Positions 33,971 to 42,328 of a stretch of 64,000 bases of DNA are shown in pieces (positions within the stretch are counted from its first letter, which is position 1; the number at the start of each line of letters is the position of its first letter). The notes under the pieces were generated by a model that was not told where the DNA came from, searched no databases, and saw only the letters and a list, made by a program, of their open reading frames with translations. The translations under genes and the position numbers were made by a program. The DNA comes from Zunongwangia profunda SM-A87 (GTDB lineage: Bacteria; Bacteroidota; Bacteroidia; Flavobacteriales; Flavobacteriaceae): NCBI RefSeq assembly GCF_000023465.1, contig NC_014041.1, positions 2,486,001 to 2,550,000 on the forward strand, given 5' to 3'.

Positions 33971-35236
33971 ATGAGAGATCTGTTTGACAAAATATACAAG
34001 GATAAAGGGCCTTTAGGAAAATGGGCAGAGCAGGCAGAAGGATACTTCGTGTTCCCAAAGCTGGAAGGACCTATTTCTAATAGAATGAAGTTTAGAGGGA
34101 GAGATGTGATCACATGGAGTGTAAATGACTATCTAGGTCTTGCCAATCATCCAGAGGTTAGAAAAGTAGATGCCGAGGCTGCGGCCGAGTGGGGTTCTGC
34201 TTATCCTATGGGAGCAAGGATGATGAGTGGTCATACAAGTTTGCATGAAAAACTTCAGGACGAGTTGGCTTCTTTTGTACACAAGCAGGCTGCTTATCTT
34301 TTAAACTTTGGATACCAGGGAATGGTATCTACTATTGATGCGCTGGTATCTAAACAAGATGTTATTGTTTACGATGTAGATGCTCATGCTTGTATTATAG
34401 ACGGTGTTCGCCTTCATTTAGGACAACGCTTTACCTACAAGCACAACGATATGGAAAGTATCGAAAAAAATCTGCAGAGAGCTACTAAAATAGCAGAACA
34501 AACAGGAGGAGGAATCCTTTTAATTTCTGAAGGTGTTTTTGGTATGCGTGGTGAGCAGGGAAAACTTAAAGAAATTGTAGAGCTTAAGAAAAAATATAAA
34601 TTCCGTCTTTTTGTAGATGATGCACATGGTTTTGGAACTTTAGGAAAAACCGGAGCAGGAGCAGGAGAAGAGCAGGGAGTGCAGGATGATATCGATGTAT
34701 ATTTTGCCACTTTCGCTAAATCTATGGCAAGTACGGGCGCTTTTATTGCCGGTGATAAGGAAATTATCGATTATTTAAAATATAATCTTAGATCCCAGAT
34801 GTTTGCTAAATCACTGCAAATGCAATTAGTGGTTGGAGCGCTTAAACGCCTTGAAATGCTTAGAACAAGACCAGAGCTTAAAAATAAGTTATGGGAAAAT
34901 GTAAATGCACTGCAAAACGGATTAAAAGATCGTGGTTTTGATATTGGTACTACACAAAGTTGTGTGACCCCGGTATACCTGAAAGGAAGTATTCCTGAAG
35001 CTATGGCTTTGGTAAAAGACCTTCGTGAAAATTACGGAGTTTTCTGTTCTATTGTAGTTTATCCGGTAATTCCAAAAGGATTAATTTTATTACGAATGAT
35101 CCCAACCGCTACTCATACATTACAGGATGTAGAAGAAACTTTAGAGGCTTTTTCTTCTATTAGAGAGCGCCTTGAGAACGGAACATATAAAAGATTATCA
35201 GCATCTGTAGCTGCGGCAATGGCTAATAAAGCTTAA
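33971..35236 (+). CDS. capB: Alpha-oxoamine synthase, probable cysteate-C fatty acyltransferase (capnine synthesis)
   Basis: A 421-residue fold-type I PLP enzyme of the 2-amino-3-ketobutyrate ligase / serine palmitoyltransferase group. Key residues: H139 in DVDAHACIIDG (stacks on PLP), D216/H219 in VDDAHGFGTLG, and PLP lysine K250 in FAKSMASTGAF. The N-terminus (MRDLFDKIYKDKGPLGKWAEQAEGYFVFP) matches the flavobacterial proteins annotated as aminotransferase I/II, one of which (Flavobacterium johnsoniae) was shown to condense cysteate with fatty acyl groups in capnine synthesis. The preceding gene looks like a cysteate synthase, supporting this. Glycine acetyltransferase or serine palmitoyltransferase activity remains possible. 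Confidence 0.78.
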   Translation: MRDLFDKIYKDKGPLGKWAEQAEGYFVFPKLEGPISNRMKFRGRDVITWSVNDYLGLANHPEVRKVDAEAAAEWGSAYPMGARMMSGHTSLHEKLQDELASFVHKQAAYLLNFGYQGMVSTIDALVSKQDVIVYDVDAHACIIDGVRLHLGQRFTYKHNDMESIEKNLQRATKIAEQTGGGILLISEGVFGMRGEQGKLKEIVELKKKYKFRLFVDDAHGFGTLGKTGAGAGEEQGVQDDIDVYFATFAKSMASTGAFIAGDKEIIDYLKYNLRSQMFAKSLQMQLVVGALKRLEMLRTRPELKNKLWENVNALQNGLKDRGFDIGTTQSCVTPVYLKGSIPEAMALVKDLRENYGVFCSIVVYPVIPKGLILLRMIPTATHTLQDVEETLEAFSSIRERLENGTYKRLSASVAAAMANKA

Positions 35237-35262
35237 TAAAACAGATCATCACAATAGTATAA

Positions 35263-35297
35263 AAAAACCGCTAAATTTTCTTTAGCGGTTTTTTTAT
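35263..35297. terminator. Bidirectional intrinsic terminator
   Basis: A perfect 13-bp stem AAAAACCGCTAAA / TTTAGCGGTTTTT with a five-base loop, between the acyltransferase gene and the convergent outer-membrane protein gene. Confidence 0.88.
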
Positions 35298-35315
35298 GCC
35301 TATTTTTAATGAATT

Positions 35316-36257
35316 CTAGAAATCATATTGGTTTTGGGTTCTGGCTTTTCTCTTGTCTCCCTCCTTAGATAGCGATTTAAATTCGGTATCCTTATGGAAA
35401 TTTAAACGCACCGATAAGCCTGCCTGTATTTGCCATCTGGAAGGTGTATCCTTGGCATTGGTAAGTCCTGCAACATCTAATTGTAAATAATCGGTAATCA
35501 GGTACGCACCACCGGCTCTAAAAATATCATCGGCATATATATCACCAATAATCGCCTGGTACTCCCCAAAAACAGCAAATTTCGGACTAAAGGCGTGGGT
35601 TAGTGTACCTATAAATTCATAATTGGCGTAGGTCTCAGTAAATTTTTCAGCAGTAAAATTCATGACCCAAACCCAAGGTCCCCAGTTATGTTGCGTAATT
35701 AAGGTAACTTTAGGTGTATATTTACTTTCTCCTACAAATCTATAAGGATTTTCATCCTGTAGGGTTACATTAGCGCCACCGTATAAAGAAACAGCCGGGA
35801 TTAATCTTCTCCAGTCAAGCTTTTGATTGGCATCCCAACTTCTAATATTTATTTCTCTGCGGTTATCACCATTCTTATAAGGATCGTAAAGCAATAATTT
35901 TGCTCCTATGGTATTAAATGGAAAATTATTCCTTTCGTAAGTTCGATTTTGTCCTCCCTGAAAAATCCTTGTTTCTTCTACCTGGTACCTTCCCTGAATG
36001 TTTAATTCTAAAATATCGGTAAGAAGTCCTGCCCTAAGCATATAGTTAGCGCCGTACAGATCGGTATCTGTTTTTCTAAGTTCGTGGGTATCGTTTCCGT
36101 AAAAACCGCCTGCCTCCAGTTGGTAAACTCCTGTCCCGACCGCAAAAGCGCCCTGGGACTGTCCTGGTCGGTTTGAATTAATGGTTTCGGTAAATTGGGC
36201 GTTACAAATAGCTGAACTAGCTAGTAGTAATAGTACAAAAGCCTTTAGTTTTTGCAT
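35316..36257 (-). CDS. Outer-membrane channel-like 'transporter' protein (MetA-pathway phenol-degradation type)
   Basis: A 313-residue protein with a signal peptide (MQKLKAFVLLLLASSAICNAQ) and a series of amphipathic beta-strands rich in Y, G and alternate hydrophobics, beginning with TINSNRPGQSQGAFAVGTGVYQLEAG. That opening and the strand pattern are those of the phenol MetA-degradation / 'transporter' family, predicted small outer-membrane barrels. Substrate unknown. The C-terminus ends in a charged tail (KEGDKRKARTQNQYDF). The upstream spacer holds an intergenic repeat (36271) and a TATATTTG -7-like element on the minus strand (36372-36379). Confidence 0.8.
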   Translation of the reverse strand: MQKLKAFVLLLLASSAICNAQFTETINSNRPGQSQGAFAVGTGVYQLEAGGFYGNDTHELRKTDTDLYGANYMLRAGLLTDILELNIQGRYQVEETRIFQGGQNRTYERNNFPFNTIGAKLLLYDPYKNGDNRREINIRSWDANQKLDWRRLIPAVSLYGGANVTLQDENPYRFVGESKYTPKVTLITQHNWGPWVWVMNFTAEKFTETYANYEFIGTLTHAFSPKFAVFGEYQAIIGDIYADDIFRAGGAYLITDYLQLDVAGLTNAKDTPSRWQIQAGLSVRLNFHKDTEFKSLSKEGDKRKARTQNQYDF

Positions 36258-36270
36258 GTTTAGTAGGTTT

Positions 36271-36375
36271 TACTCGATAATCGAGGTTAAATGTTCAGAG
36301 GCTTGCTTCGAGATTGTAAAAACGGTTTTTTGATTCATATCTTGTGGGCTTGCCTGGAGTTTCATGATGTTCAAA
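36271..36375 (+). repeat. Dispersed intergenic repeat, copy B
   Basis: Starts TACTCGATAATCGAGGTTAA, nearly identical to the copy at 6751 and similar to a degenerate one at 48438. The right half (TTCATATCTTGTGGGCTTGCC and on) is matched by the partial copy near 47665. It lies just upstream of the outer-membrane protein gene. No coding potential. Confidence 0.78.
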
Positions 36376-36459
36376 TATAATTGAATTTATTTTTTATTTA
36401 AGACACATAGATTCCGATTCTGAACCTTAATTTTTATTTTTGCTAAAATTTAGAGTTTT

Positions 36460-36756
36460 ATGTTTCAGGCAGATTTTTCCGGAGTTATAAAAACGATACT
36501 TATTATTTTGTTAGTATACTTCGGTTTCAAAATAATACTTCGATATTTTGGTCCCATGTTGCTAAAATATGCGATGAAAAAGATGGGTAGGAAGTTTGAG
36601 CAGCAGTTCAATCAACAATTTAATGGTAGACAGCAAAATGCACAACAAAGAAATACTACCGGGGAGGGTAATGTGAGTATCAATAAAAAACCAAGAAATC
36701 GTAGAAAATCAAACAAAGAGGTTGGTGAGTATATCGATTACGAAGAAATTGATTAA
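36460..36756 (+). CDS. DUF4834 family small membrane protein
   Basis: A 98-residue protein with one hydrophobic segment (residues 10-32, IKTILIILLVYFGFKIILRYF) followed by a Q/N/R-rich cytoplasmic tail (FEQQFNQQFNGRQQNAQQ ... NKKPRNRRKS). This is the DUF4834 layout, found in Bacteroidota typically just upstream of a YfhO-type membrane protein, as here (58-base gap). Function unknown. A TATTTTTG -7 element sits at 36435-36442, 17 bases before the ATG. Confidence 0.82.
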   Translation: MFQADFSGVIKTILIILLVYFGFKIILRYFGPMLLKYAMKKMGRKFEQQFNQQFNGRQQNAQQRNTTGEGNVSINKKPRNRRKSNKEVGEYIDYEEID

Positions 36757-36814
36757 TTTCGGGATTCTTAAATATGTGCGTTTCCTTTTTCAGGAAGCAA
36801 AAAATAATCTGTAA

Positions 36815-39229
36815 ATGGCTAAGTTAAAACAGTTTCTTCCTCATCTTCTGGTTTTTATGGGATTTGTGGCAATCGCTCTTTTTTATTTTAATCCTGTTTT
36901 AAAAGGAAAGGAAATTTTCCAAAGTGATATTGTCCAGTACATAGGAATGGCTAAAGAACAATCAGACTTTAGAGCAGAAACTGGCGAAGAACCCTATTGG
37001 ACGGATGCTGCCTTTGGCGGAATGCCAACCTATCAGCTTGGTGCTTATTATCCACATAATTACATTAAAAAGTTAGATTCAGTTTTACGATTTTTACCCA
37101 GACCTGCAGATTATTTATTTCTATATTTTATTGGGTTTTATATCTTGCTCTTATGCTTAAAATTAGATTATAGGCTCGCATTTTTAGGAGCCATTGCCTT
37201 TGGTTTTTCCACTTATTTTATCATTATTCTTGGGGTAGGCCATAATGCTAAGGCCCACGCTATTGCTTATATGCCAATGGTTTTAGGAGGAATTATACTC
37301 ACCTTTAGACAAAAACTGATAGGGGGATTTAGTTTGCTGGCTATTGCTATGGCTTTAGAGATCCAGGCGAATCACTTCCAAATGACGTATTACTTACTTC
37401 TCTTAGTCATTATTTTAGGAATCGTTTATCTGATTGATGCCTTTAAAAAGAAAAAGATCCCGCAATATTTTAAAGCCCTGGGAGTGATGATTGTTGCGGT
37501 TATTCTAGCTATAGGAACTAATGCAACAAACCTTATAGCAACACAAGAATATACCAGCCATAGTACTAGAGGTGATACCGGTCTAACAATTACACCAAAT
37601 GGTGACGATAAACCTGAGGCCGGCTTAACCTATGATTATATTACAACGTACAGCTACGGAATTGCAGAAACTCTAGATCTTTTTGTCCCTGGTTTTATGG
37701 GAGGTAGCGGTGCAGAGGATGTTGGTGAAGATTCGGCATTATATTCAGAATTACAAAAAATGGGAGTATCTCCCATTCAGGCCAAGAACTTTACTGAAAA
37801 CGCCCCAACATATTGGGGACAACAGCCTATCGTTGCAGGCCCCGCATATATTGGTGCTACGGTTTTATTTTTATTTATTTTTGCACTATTCTTAATTCGA
37901 GGACGATTAAAATGGTGGGTAGTAGGCGGAACTGTACTTACTCTTTTACTTTCCTGGGGAAAGAATTTTGCATTTTTTACTGAATTCTTTATCGATTACG
38001 TACCGTTATACAATAAATTTAGAGCGGTTTCTTCTATTCAGGTGATTGTAGAGCTTTGTGTTCCTTTATTGGCGATTGTAGGATTATCCTGCTTGTTTGC
38101 TAACAAACATACTAAGGAAGAGAAAATCGAAGCTTTAAAATGGAGTTCGATTATTACTGCGGGATTAGCCCTTGTTTTAATTCTTTTTAATTCGATTTTA
38201 TTTGATTTTAGTGGATTACGGGACGCACAATTGCGACAACAATTGGGGATGGATCTAATGAATGCTCTTAAAGAAGATCGCCAGTCGATGTTAGTCGCTG
38301 ATGCTATTCGTAGTTTTATCTTTGTGGCATTAAGTGTATTTTTAATCTGGTTTTATCTTCAGGAAAAAATCTCTAAAAAACTAATCCTTGTTGGTTTTGC
38401 AATATTGTTTTTAGCCGATTTGGTTCCAATAGCGAGACGTTATGTAAACGGAGACGATTTTGTAAATGCTCGTAAAATGGAACAGCCCTATCAACCAAAT
38501 ACGGCCGATCAGCAAATTATGCAAGATAGTTCCAGATATCGCGTATTCGATTTTAGCGCTGATCCATTAACAAGTTCCCGAGCCTCATATTTTCATCATA
38601 GTATAGGTGGTTATCACGCTGCAAAACCAGGAAGATTACAGGATTTATATGATTTTTATATTTCACAAAATAACATGAAGATTTTAAATATGTTAAATGT
38701 GAAATACTTTATTGTGCCTACAGAAAACGGAGTGCAGGCGCAACAAAATCCTGGTGTATACGGCAATGCATGGTTTGTTCGTGATGTTGACTGGGTAGCG
38801 GATGCCAATGCCGAAATTTTAAGCTTGAAGGAGGTAGACCTTAAAGATACTGCTGTGATTGATAATCGATTTAAAGACGATATCAAAATGGATTTTGTTT
38901 ATGACGAAGTTGGTACTATAGAATTGGTAAGTGAACAACCTAATGAATTGGTTTATAAAACCAAAGCTTCCATTAGGCAGCTGGCCGTTTTTTCCGAAAT
39001 GTACTATCAACCGGGTTGGCAAGCGTATATCGACGGAGAGAAAGCAGCGCATGTGCGTGCAGATTACGTGCTTAGAGCAATGAACATACCACAGGGAGAG
39101 CATACGGTGACTTTTAAATTCGAACCTGAAGTAATTCAAACCGGCGGCACAATAGCTTTAGCCAGTACGCTTATTTTGGTGATTTTAATACTTGGGGGAT
39201 TGGTATTTGCATATCGCAAAGGCATGTAG
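36815..39229 (+). CDS. YfhO-family large membrane protein
   Basis: An 804-residue protein with about 12-13 membrane helices and a C-terminal periplasmic domain (about residues 590-770). The N-terminal region contains KEIFQSDIVQYIGMAKEQSDF and the PYWTDAAFGGMPTYQLGAYYP block characteristic of YfhO proteins; the end has AVFSEMYYQPGWQAYIDGEKA and a last helix. YfhO of Bacillus is implicated in glycosylation of cell-wall lipoteichoic acid, and by fold the family resembles GT-C glycosyltransferases; in Bacteroidota its role is unknown. It precedes a glycosyltransferase and a flippase gene, consistent with surface glycan assembly. Confidence 0.88.
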   Translation: MAKLKQFLPHLLVFMGFVAIALFYFNPVLKGKEIFQSDIVQYIGMAKEQSDFRAETGEEPYWTDAAFGGMPTYQLGAYYPHNYIKKLDSVLRFLPRPADYLFLYFIGFYILLLCLKLDYRLAFLGAIAFGFSTYFIIILGVGHNAKAHAIAYMPMVLGGIILTFRQKLIGGFSLLAIAMALEIQANHFQMTYYLLLLVIILGIVYLIDAFKKKKIPQYFKALGVMIVAVILAIGTNATNLIATQEYTSHSTRGDTGLTITPNGDDKPEAGLTYDYITTYSYGIAETLDLFVPGFMGGSGAEDVGEDSALYSELQKMGVSPIQAKNFTENAPTYWGQQPIVAGPAYIGATVLFLFIFALFLIRGRLKWWVVGGTVLTLLLSWGKNFAFFTEFFIDYVPLYNKFRAVSSIQVIVELCVPLLAIVGLSCLFANKHTKEEKIEALKWSSIITAGLALVLILFNSILFDFSGLRDAQLRQQLGMDLMNALKEDRQSMLVADAIRSFIFVALSVFLIWFYLQEKISKKLILVGFAILFLADLVPIARRYVNGDDFVNARKMEQPYQPNTADQQIMQDSSRYRVFDFSADPLTSSRASYFHHSIGGYHAAKPGRLQDLYDFYISQNNMKILNMLNVKYFIVPTENGVQAQQNPGVYGNAWFVRDVDWVADANAEILSLKEVDLKDTAVIDNRFKDDIKMDFVYDEVGTIELVSEQPNELVYKTKASIRQLAVFSEMYYQPGWQAYIDGEKAAHVRADYVLRAMNIPQGEHTVTFKFEPEVIQTGGTIALASTLILVILILGGLVFAYRKGM

Positions 39230-39388
39230 TATAATAAAGTATCATTATGGCTCTTTTAAACGATCTACTTAATTCCTATGTATGAAATTATGTATGGAAT
39301 ATGATAGTAGACAGAAGCTATAAATCTAAGAGATCTTTTTTGCGTTTTATTGCATGTTAAATTTAGGTTCCATTATAAAAATATTAGA

Positions 39389-40669
39389 GTGAAAAAAGTG
39401 CTGATTATTACGTATTACTGGCCCCCGGCTGGTGGTCCCGGTGTTCAGCGCTGGTTGAAATTCGTTAAATATCTTAGGGATTTTGAGGTAGAGCCGGTGG
39501 TTTATATTCCTGAAAATCCCAATTATCCGTTAATCGATAAATCTTTTATAAACGAAGTTCCTAAAGATATCGAGGTCATTCGTCAGCCGATTTTTGAACC
39601 CTATAAACTTGCTGCTGTTTTATCTAAAAAGAATACGAAAACTATAAGTTCTGGAATCATCAAGCAAAAGGAAAAGCAGAATTTTATACAGAAACTTATG
39701 CTGTTTATTCGTGGCAACTTTTTTATTCCCGATGCTCGTAAGTTTTGGATACAACCTTCCGTAAAATTTCTAAAATCTTATCTGGAAAAGACCAATATCG
39801 ATACGATAATTACCACCGGACCACCACATAGTTTGCACCTAATAGGCTTAGGGTTAAAAAGGCAACTTCATTTAAGGTGGATTGCCGATTTTCGAGATCC
39901 ATGGACGCAAATTGGTTATCAAAAGCAATTAAAACTCACTAAATATTCCGCAAAGAAACACCAAAGTTTAGAAAAGCAGGTCTTAAATACAGCAGATCAA
40001 ATTATTACTACGAGTTTTACCACTAAAAAAGAATTTGCTTTAAAAACAACAAAACCTATAGAAGTTATTACCAATGGTTTTGATTCTGAACTGAATACCG
40101 AGTCGAAATTAGACGAGATCTTTAGTATTTCGCATATAGGCTCATTGCTTTCAGGAAGAAATCCTGAATTGCTTTGGAAGGTTTTAGCTGAAATTTCTAA
40201 AGAGAATGAAAATTTCCGTAGGGACTTTAAATTGAAATTATACGGGGCGGTAAGTGACGACGTGGTGCAGAGCATCAAAAATGCTGGTTTGGAAAATGAA
40301 CTGATTTTTGGAGGCTATATCAGTCACAAGGAAGCCATAGCCGTTCAAAAAAAGAGTCAATTGCTATTGTTAATTGAAATTGATTCCGAAGAAACCAAAG
40401 GGATCATCGCCGGGAAATTATTTGAATATCTGGCCTCAAAGCGCCCGATCTTAGCCATTGGTCCCAGAGCGTGGGATGTGGCGAAAATTATTGAAGAAAC
40501 CCATTCTGGAAAAAGTTTTTTATATAATCAGGAAGTAGCTTTAAAGGAATATATTTTAAATTCTTATCAAAGATATCGCGAAAACAAACTACTTCCGGAT
40601 AGCAAAAATATTGAGGATTATCATCGTAAAAACCTTACAAAACAATTAGCAAAACTAATCGAAAAGTAG
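39389..40669 (+). CDS. Glycosyltransferase family 4-like protein
   Basis: A 426-residue protein starting at GTG 39389 with MKKVLIITYYWPPAGGPGVQRWLKF, the usual family N-terminus; an in-frame ATG at 39350 would add an atypical HVKFRFHYKNIR extension. The fold is GT-B: FRDPWTQIGY in the N-domain, ITNGFDSELN at the hinge, and a donor-binding C-domain with FGGYISHKEAIAVQKKSQLLLLIEID and KLFEYLASKRPILAIGP, including the EYLA glutamate region. It transfers a sugar from an activated donor at the cytoplasmic side of the membrane. The flippase gene starts 3 bases after its stop, so the two are cotranscribed and presumably work on the same surface polysaccharide. Confidence 0.88.
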   Translation: MKKVLIITYYWPPAGGPGVQRWLKFVKYLRDFEVEPVVYIPENPNYPLIDKSFINEVPKDIEVIRQPIFEPYKLAAVLSKKNTKTISSGIIKQKEKQNFIQKLMLFIRGNFFIPDARKFWIQPSVKFLKSYLEKTNIDTIITTGPPHSLHLIGLGLKRQLHLRWIADFRDPWTQIGYQKQLKLTKYSAKKHQSLEKQVLNTADQIITTSFTTKKEFALKTTKPIEVITNGFDSELNTESKLDEIFSISHIGSLLSGRNPELLWKVLAEISKENENFRRDFKLKLYGAVSDDVVQSIKNAGLENELIFGGYISHKEAIAVQKKSQLLLLIEIDSEETKGIIAGKLFEYLASKRPILAIGPRAWDVAKIIEETHSGKSFLYNQEVALKEYILNSYQRYRENKLLPDSKNIEDYHRKNLTKQLAKLIEK

Positions 40670-40672
40670 TGT

Positions 40673-42133
40673 ATGGGCGTAATTATTAACCAGTCGGTCA
40701 AAAACATGCTGACGACCTATGTAGGTTTTGGACTTGGTGCGTTAAACACGCTTTTCTTATATACCTATTTTTTAGATCAGGAGCATTACGGGTTGGTAAG
40801 CTTCTTGCTTTCAGCAGCAAATTTAATGTGGCCTTTTATGGCTTTTGGTGTGCATAGTACGATTGTAAAGTTTTTTACCAGTTATAAAACGAAAGAAGAG
40901 AAGGATAAGTTATTGAATCTGGCCTTATATCTTCCCTTGGCTATTTCGCTTATTTTAGGGGGTATTGGACATTTTACCTATGAATTTTTACTGAATTATT
41001 TTTCTGACGGAAACGAATTGGTAAAACCCTATGTATGGCTCATTTATTTATTAGCGATTGCCACTGCGTACTTTGAAATATTTTTTGCCTGGGCAAAGAT
41101 CTATTACAAAAGTACTTTCGGCAATTTTATGAAAGAGGTAGTACATCGATTAGGCACGACCATTCTTTTATTCCTGGTCTACTTTGATCTGTTGGAGGTT
41201 AATCATTTTATGTATGGAGTAGGTCTGGTATTTCTTATACGGCTTTTGGTAATGGGCGCTTATGCCTTTAAATTGCACAGTCCTACCTTAAAATTCAGTT
41301 TTCCATCCAATTTAATTCGGGTATTAAAATATACCGCACTAATTTTAATTGCTGCCTCTGTGGCTACTGCCTTATTGGATTTAGATAAGGTGATGATCGA
41401 GTCGTATTTACCTATAGAAAATGTTGCGATATACGGAATTGGCGTTTATATCGCTACCGTAATATCGGTACCCCAAAAAGCGATGCATCAAATTACAAAC
41501 CCCATAACTGCGGAATATCTAAATACGCGCAATTTTAAAAAGCTAGAGGATCTGTATAAAAAAAGTTCAATCAATTTATCCATTGTTAGTGCTTTAATTT
41601 TTATTTTGATCATAACGAATGTCCATATGCTGTATGAACTTATTCCCAAAGAATATTCATTAAGTATATTAATAGTGCTTTTAATTTCACTTGTTAAGCT
41701 TTACGATAATATATTAGCGATTAATAATAGCATTCTTTTTAACTCTGATTATTATAGAATTGTTTTAGCGATAGGAGTGCTTCTGGTGATATTAGCTTTT
41801 TTATTGAATTTATTTTTTATTCCGCGTTTTGGAATTGAGGGTGCTGCAATAGCCTCTTTTTTGGCATTTTTTATCTATAATACTTCCAAACTTATTTTGG
41901 TAGAGCAAAAATTTAAAATGAATCCTTTTACCAAACAAAGCTGGATGCTTTTTGGACTCACTTCAATCTTTTCTATAGTATTTTATTATTGGGAATTTCC
42001 TTTCTATCCTATAGTGAGTATTGCACTAAAGGGAGGGATTACTGCAATTTTATATATTTCTACTGTTTATTTTCTAAATCTTTCTGAAGAGATCAATGTA
42101 ATGATTAGGTCCATTTTAGCTAAAATCAAATAA
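40673..42133 (+). CDS. Polysaccharide flippase (MATE/MVF-superfamily, Wzx-like)
   Basis: A 486-residue membrane protein with about 13-14 hydrophobic helices, beginning MGVIINQSVKNMLTTYVGFGLG, the typical opening of polysaccharide biosynthesis flippases. The repeated helix pairs with small polar linkers (ALLDLDKVMIESYLPIENVAIYGIG; GIEGAAIASFLAFFIYN) fit the oligosaccharidyl-lipid flippase family. It should move a lipid-linked glycan across the inner membrane. Directly downstream of a glycosyltransferase, but no polymerase or ligase gene is in the window. Confidence 0.88.
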   Translation: MGVIINQSVKNMLTTYVGFGLGALNTLFLYTYFLDQEHYGLVSFLLSAANLMWPFMAFGVHSTIVKFFTSYKTKEEKDKLLNLALYLPLAISLILGGIGHFTYEFLLNYFSDGNELVKPYVWLIYLLAIATAYFEIFFAWAKIYYKSTFGNFMKEVVHRLGTTILLFLVYFDLLEVNHFMYGVGLVFLIRLLVMGAYAFKLHSPTLKFSFPSNLIRVLKYTALILIAASVATALLDLDKVMIESYLPIENVAIYGIGVYIATVISVPQKAMHQITNPITAEYLNTRNFKKLEDLYKKSSINLSIVSALIFILIITNVHMLYELIPKEYSLSILIVLLISLVKLYDNILAINNSILFNSDYYRIVLAIGVLLVILAFLLNLFFIPRFGIEGAAIASFLAFFIYNTSKLILVEQKFKMNPFTKQSWMLFGLTSIFSIVFYYWEFPFYPIVSIALKGGITAILYISTVYFLNLSEEINVMIRSILAKIK

Positions 42134-42262
42134 TATTTCAATAAGTAAGGGTAAGAAAATGAAATAGGTTTGGTGAGCTGTAAGCAAGGCTTTTATGATA
42201 TTCGATTCCTCGTTAAAATATATAGCGTTAATCCTACAGCTGCATGAACTTATAATTAAAAG

Positions 42263-42294
42263 AAAACCCCCGGGCTTGCGCCGCTGGGGGTTTT
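42263..42294. terminator. Bidirectional GC-rich terminator
   Basis: AAAACCCCC and GGGGGTTTT arms (9 bp) separated by 14 bases, lying between the flippase gene and the convergent secreted-protein gene. T-rich flanks exist on the minus strand. Confidence 0.75.
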
Positions 42295-42328
42295 CCAACT
42301 AACCAACCAAAAAATTAAATTATGAACT

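Noticed and set aside
39350-39388. ATG start of the glycosyltransferase 13 codons upstream
   Set aside because: The added residues are atypical; the GTG at 39389 gives the expected KKVLIITYYWPPAGG start.
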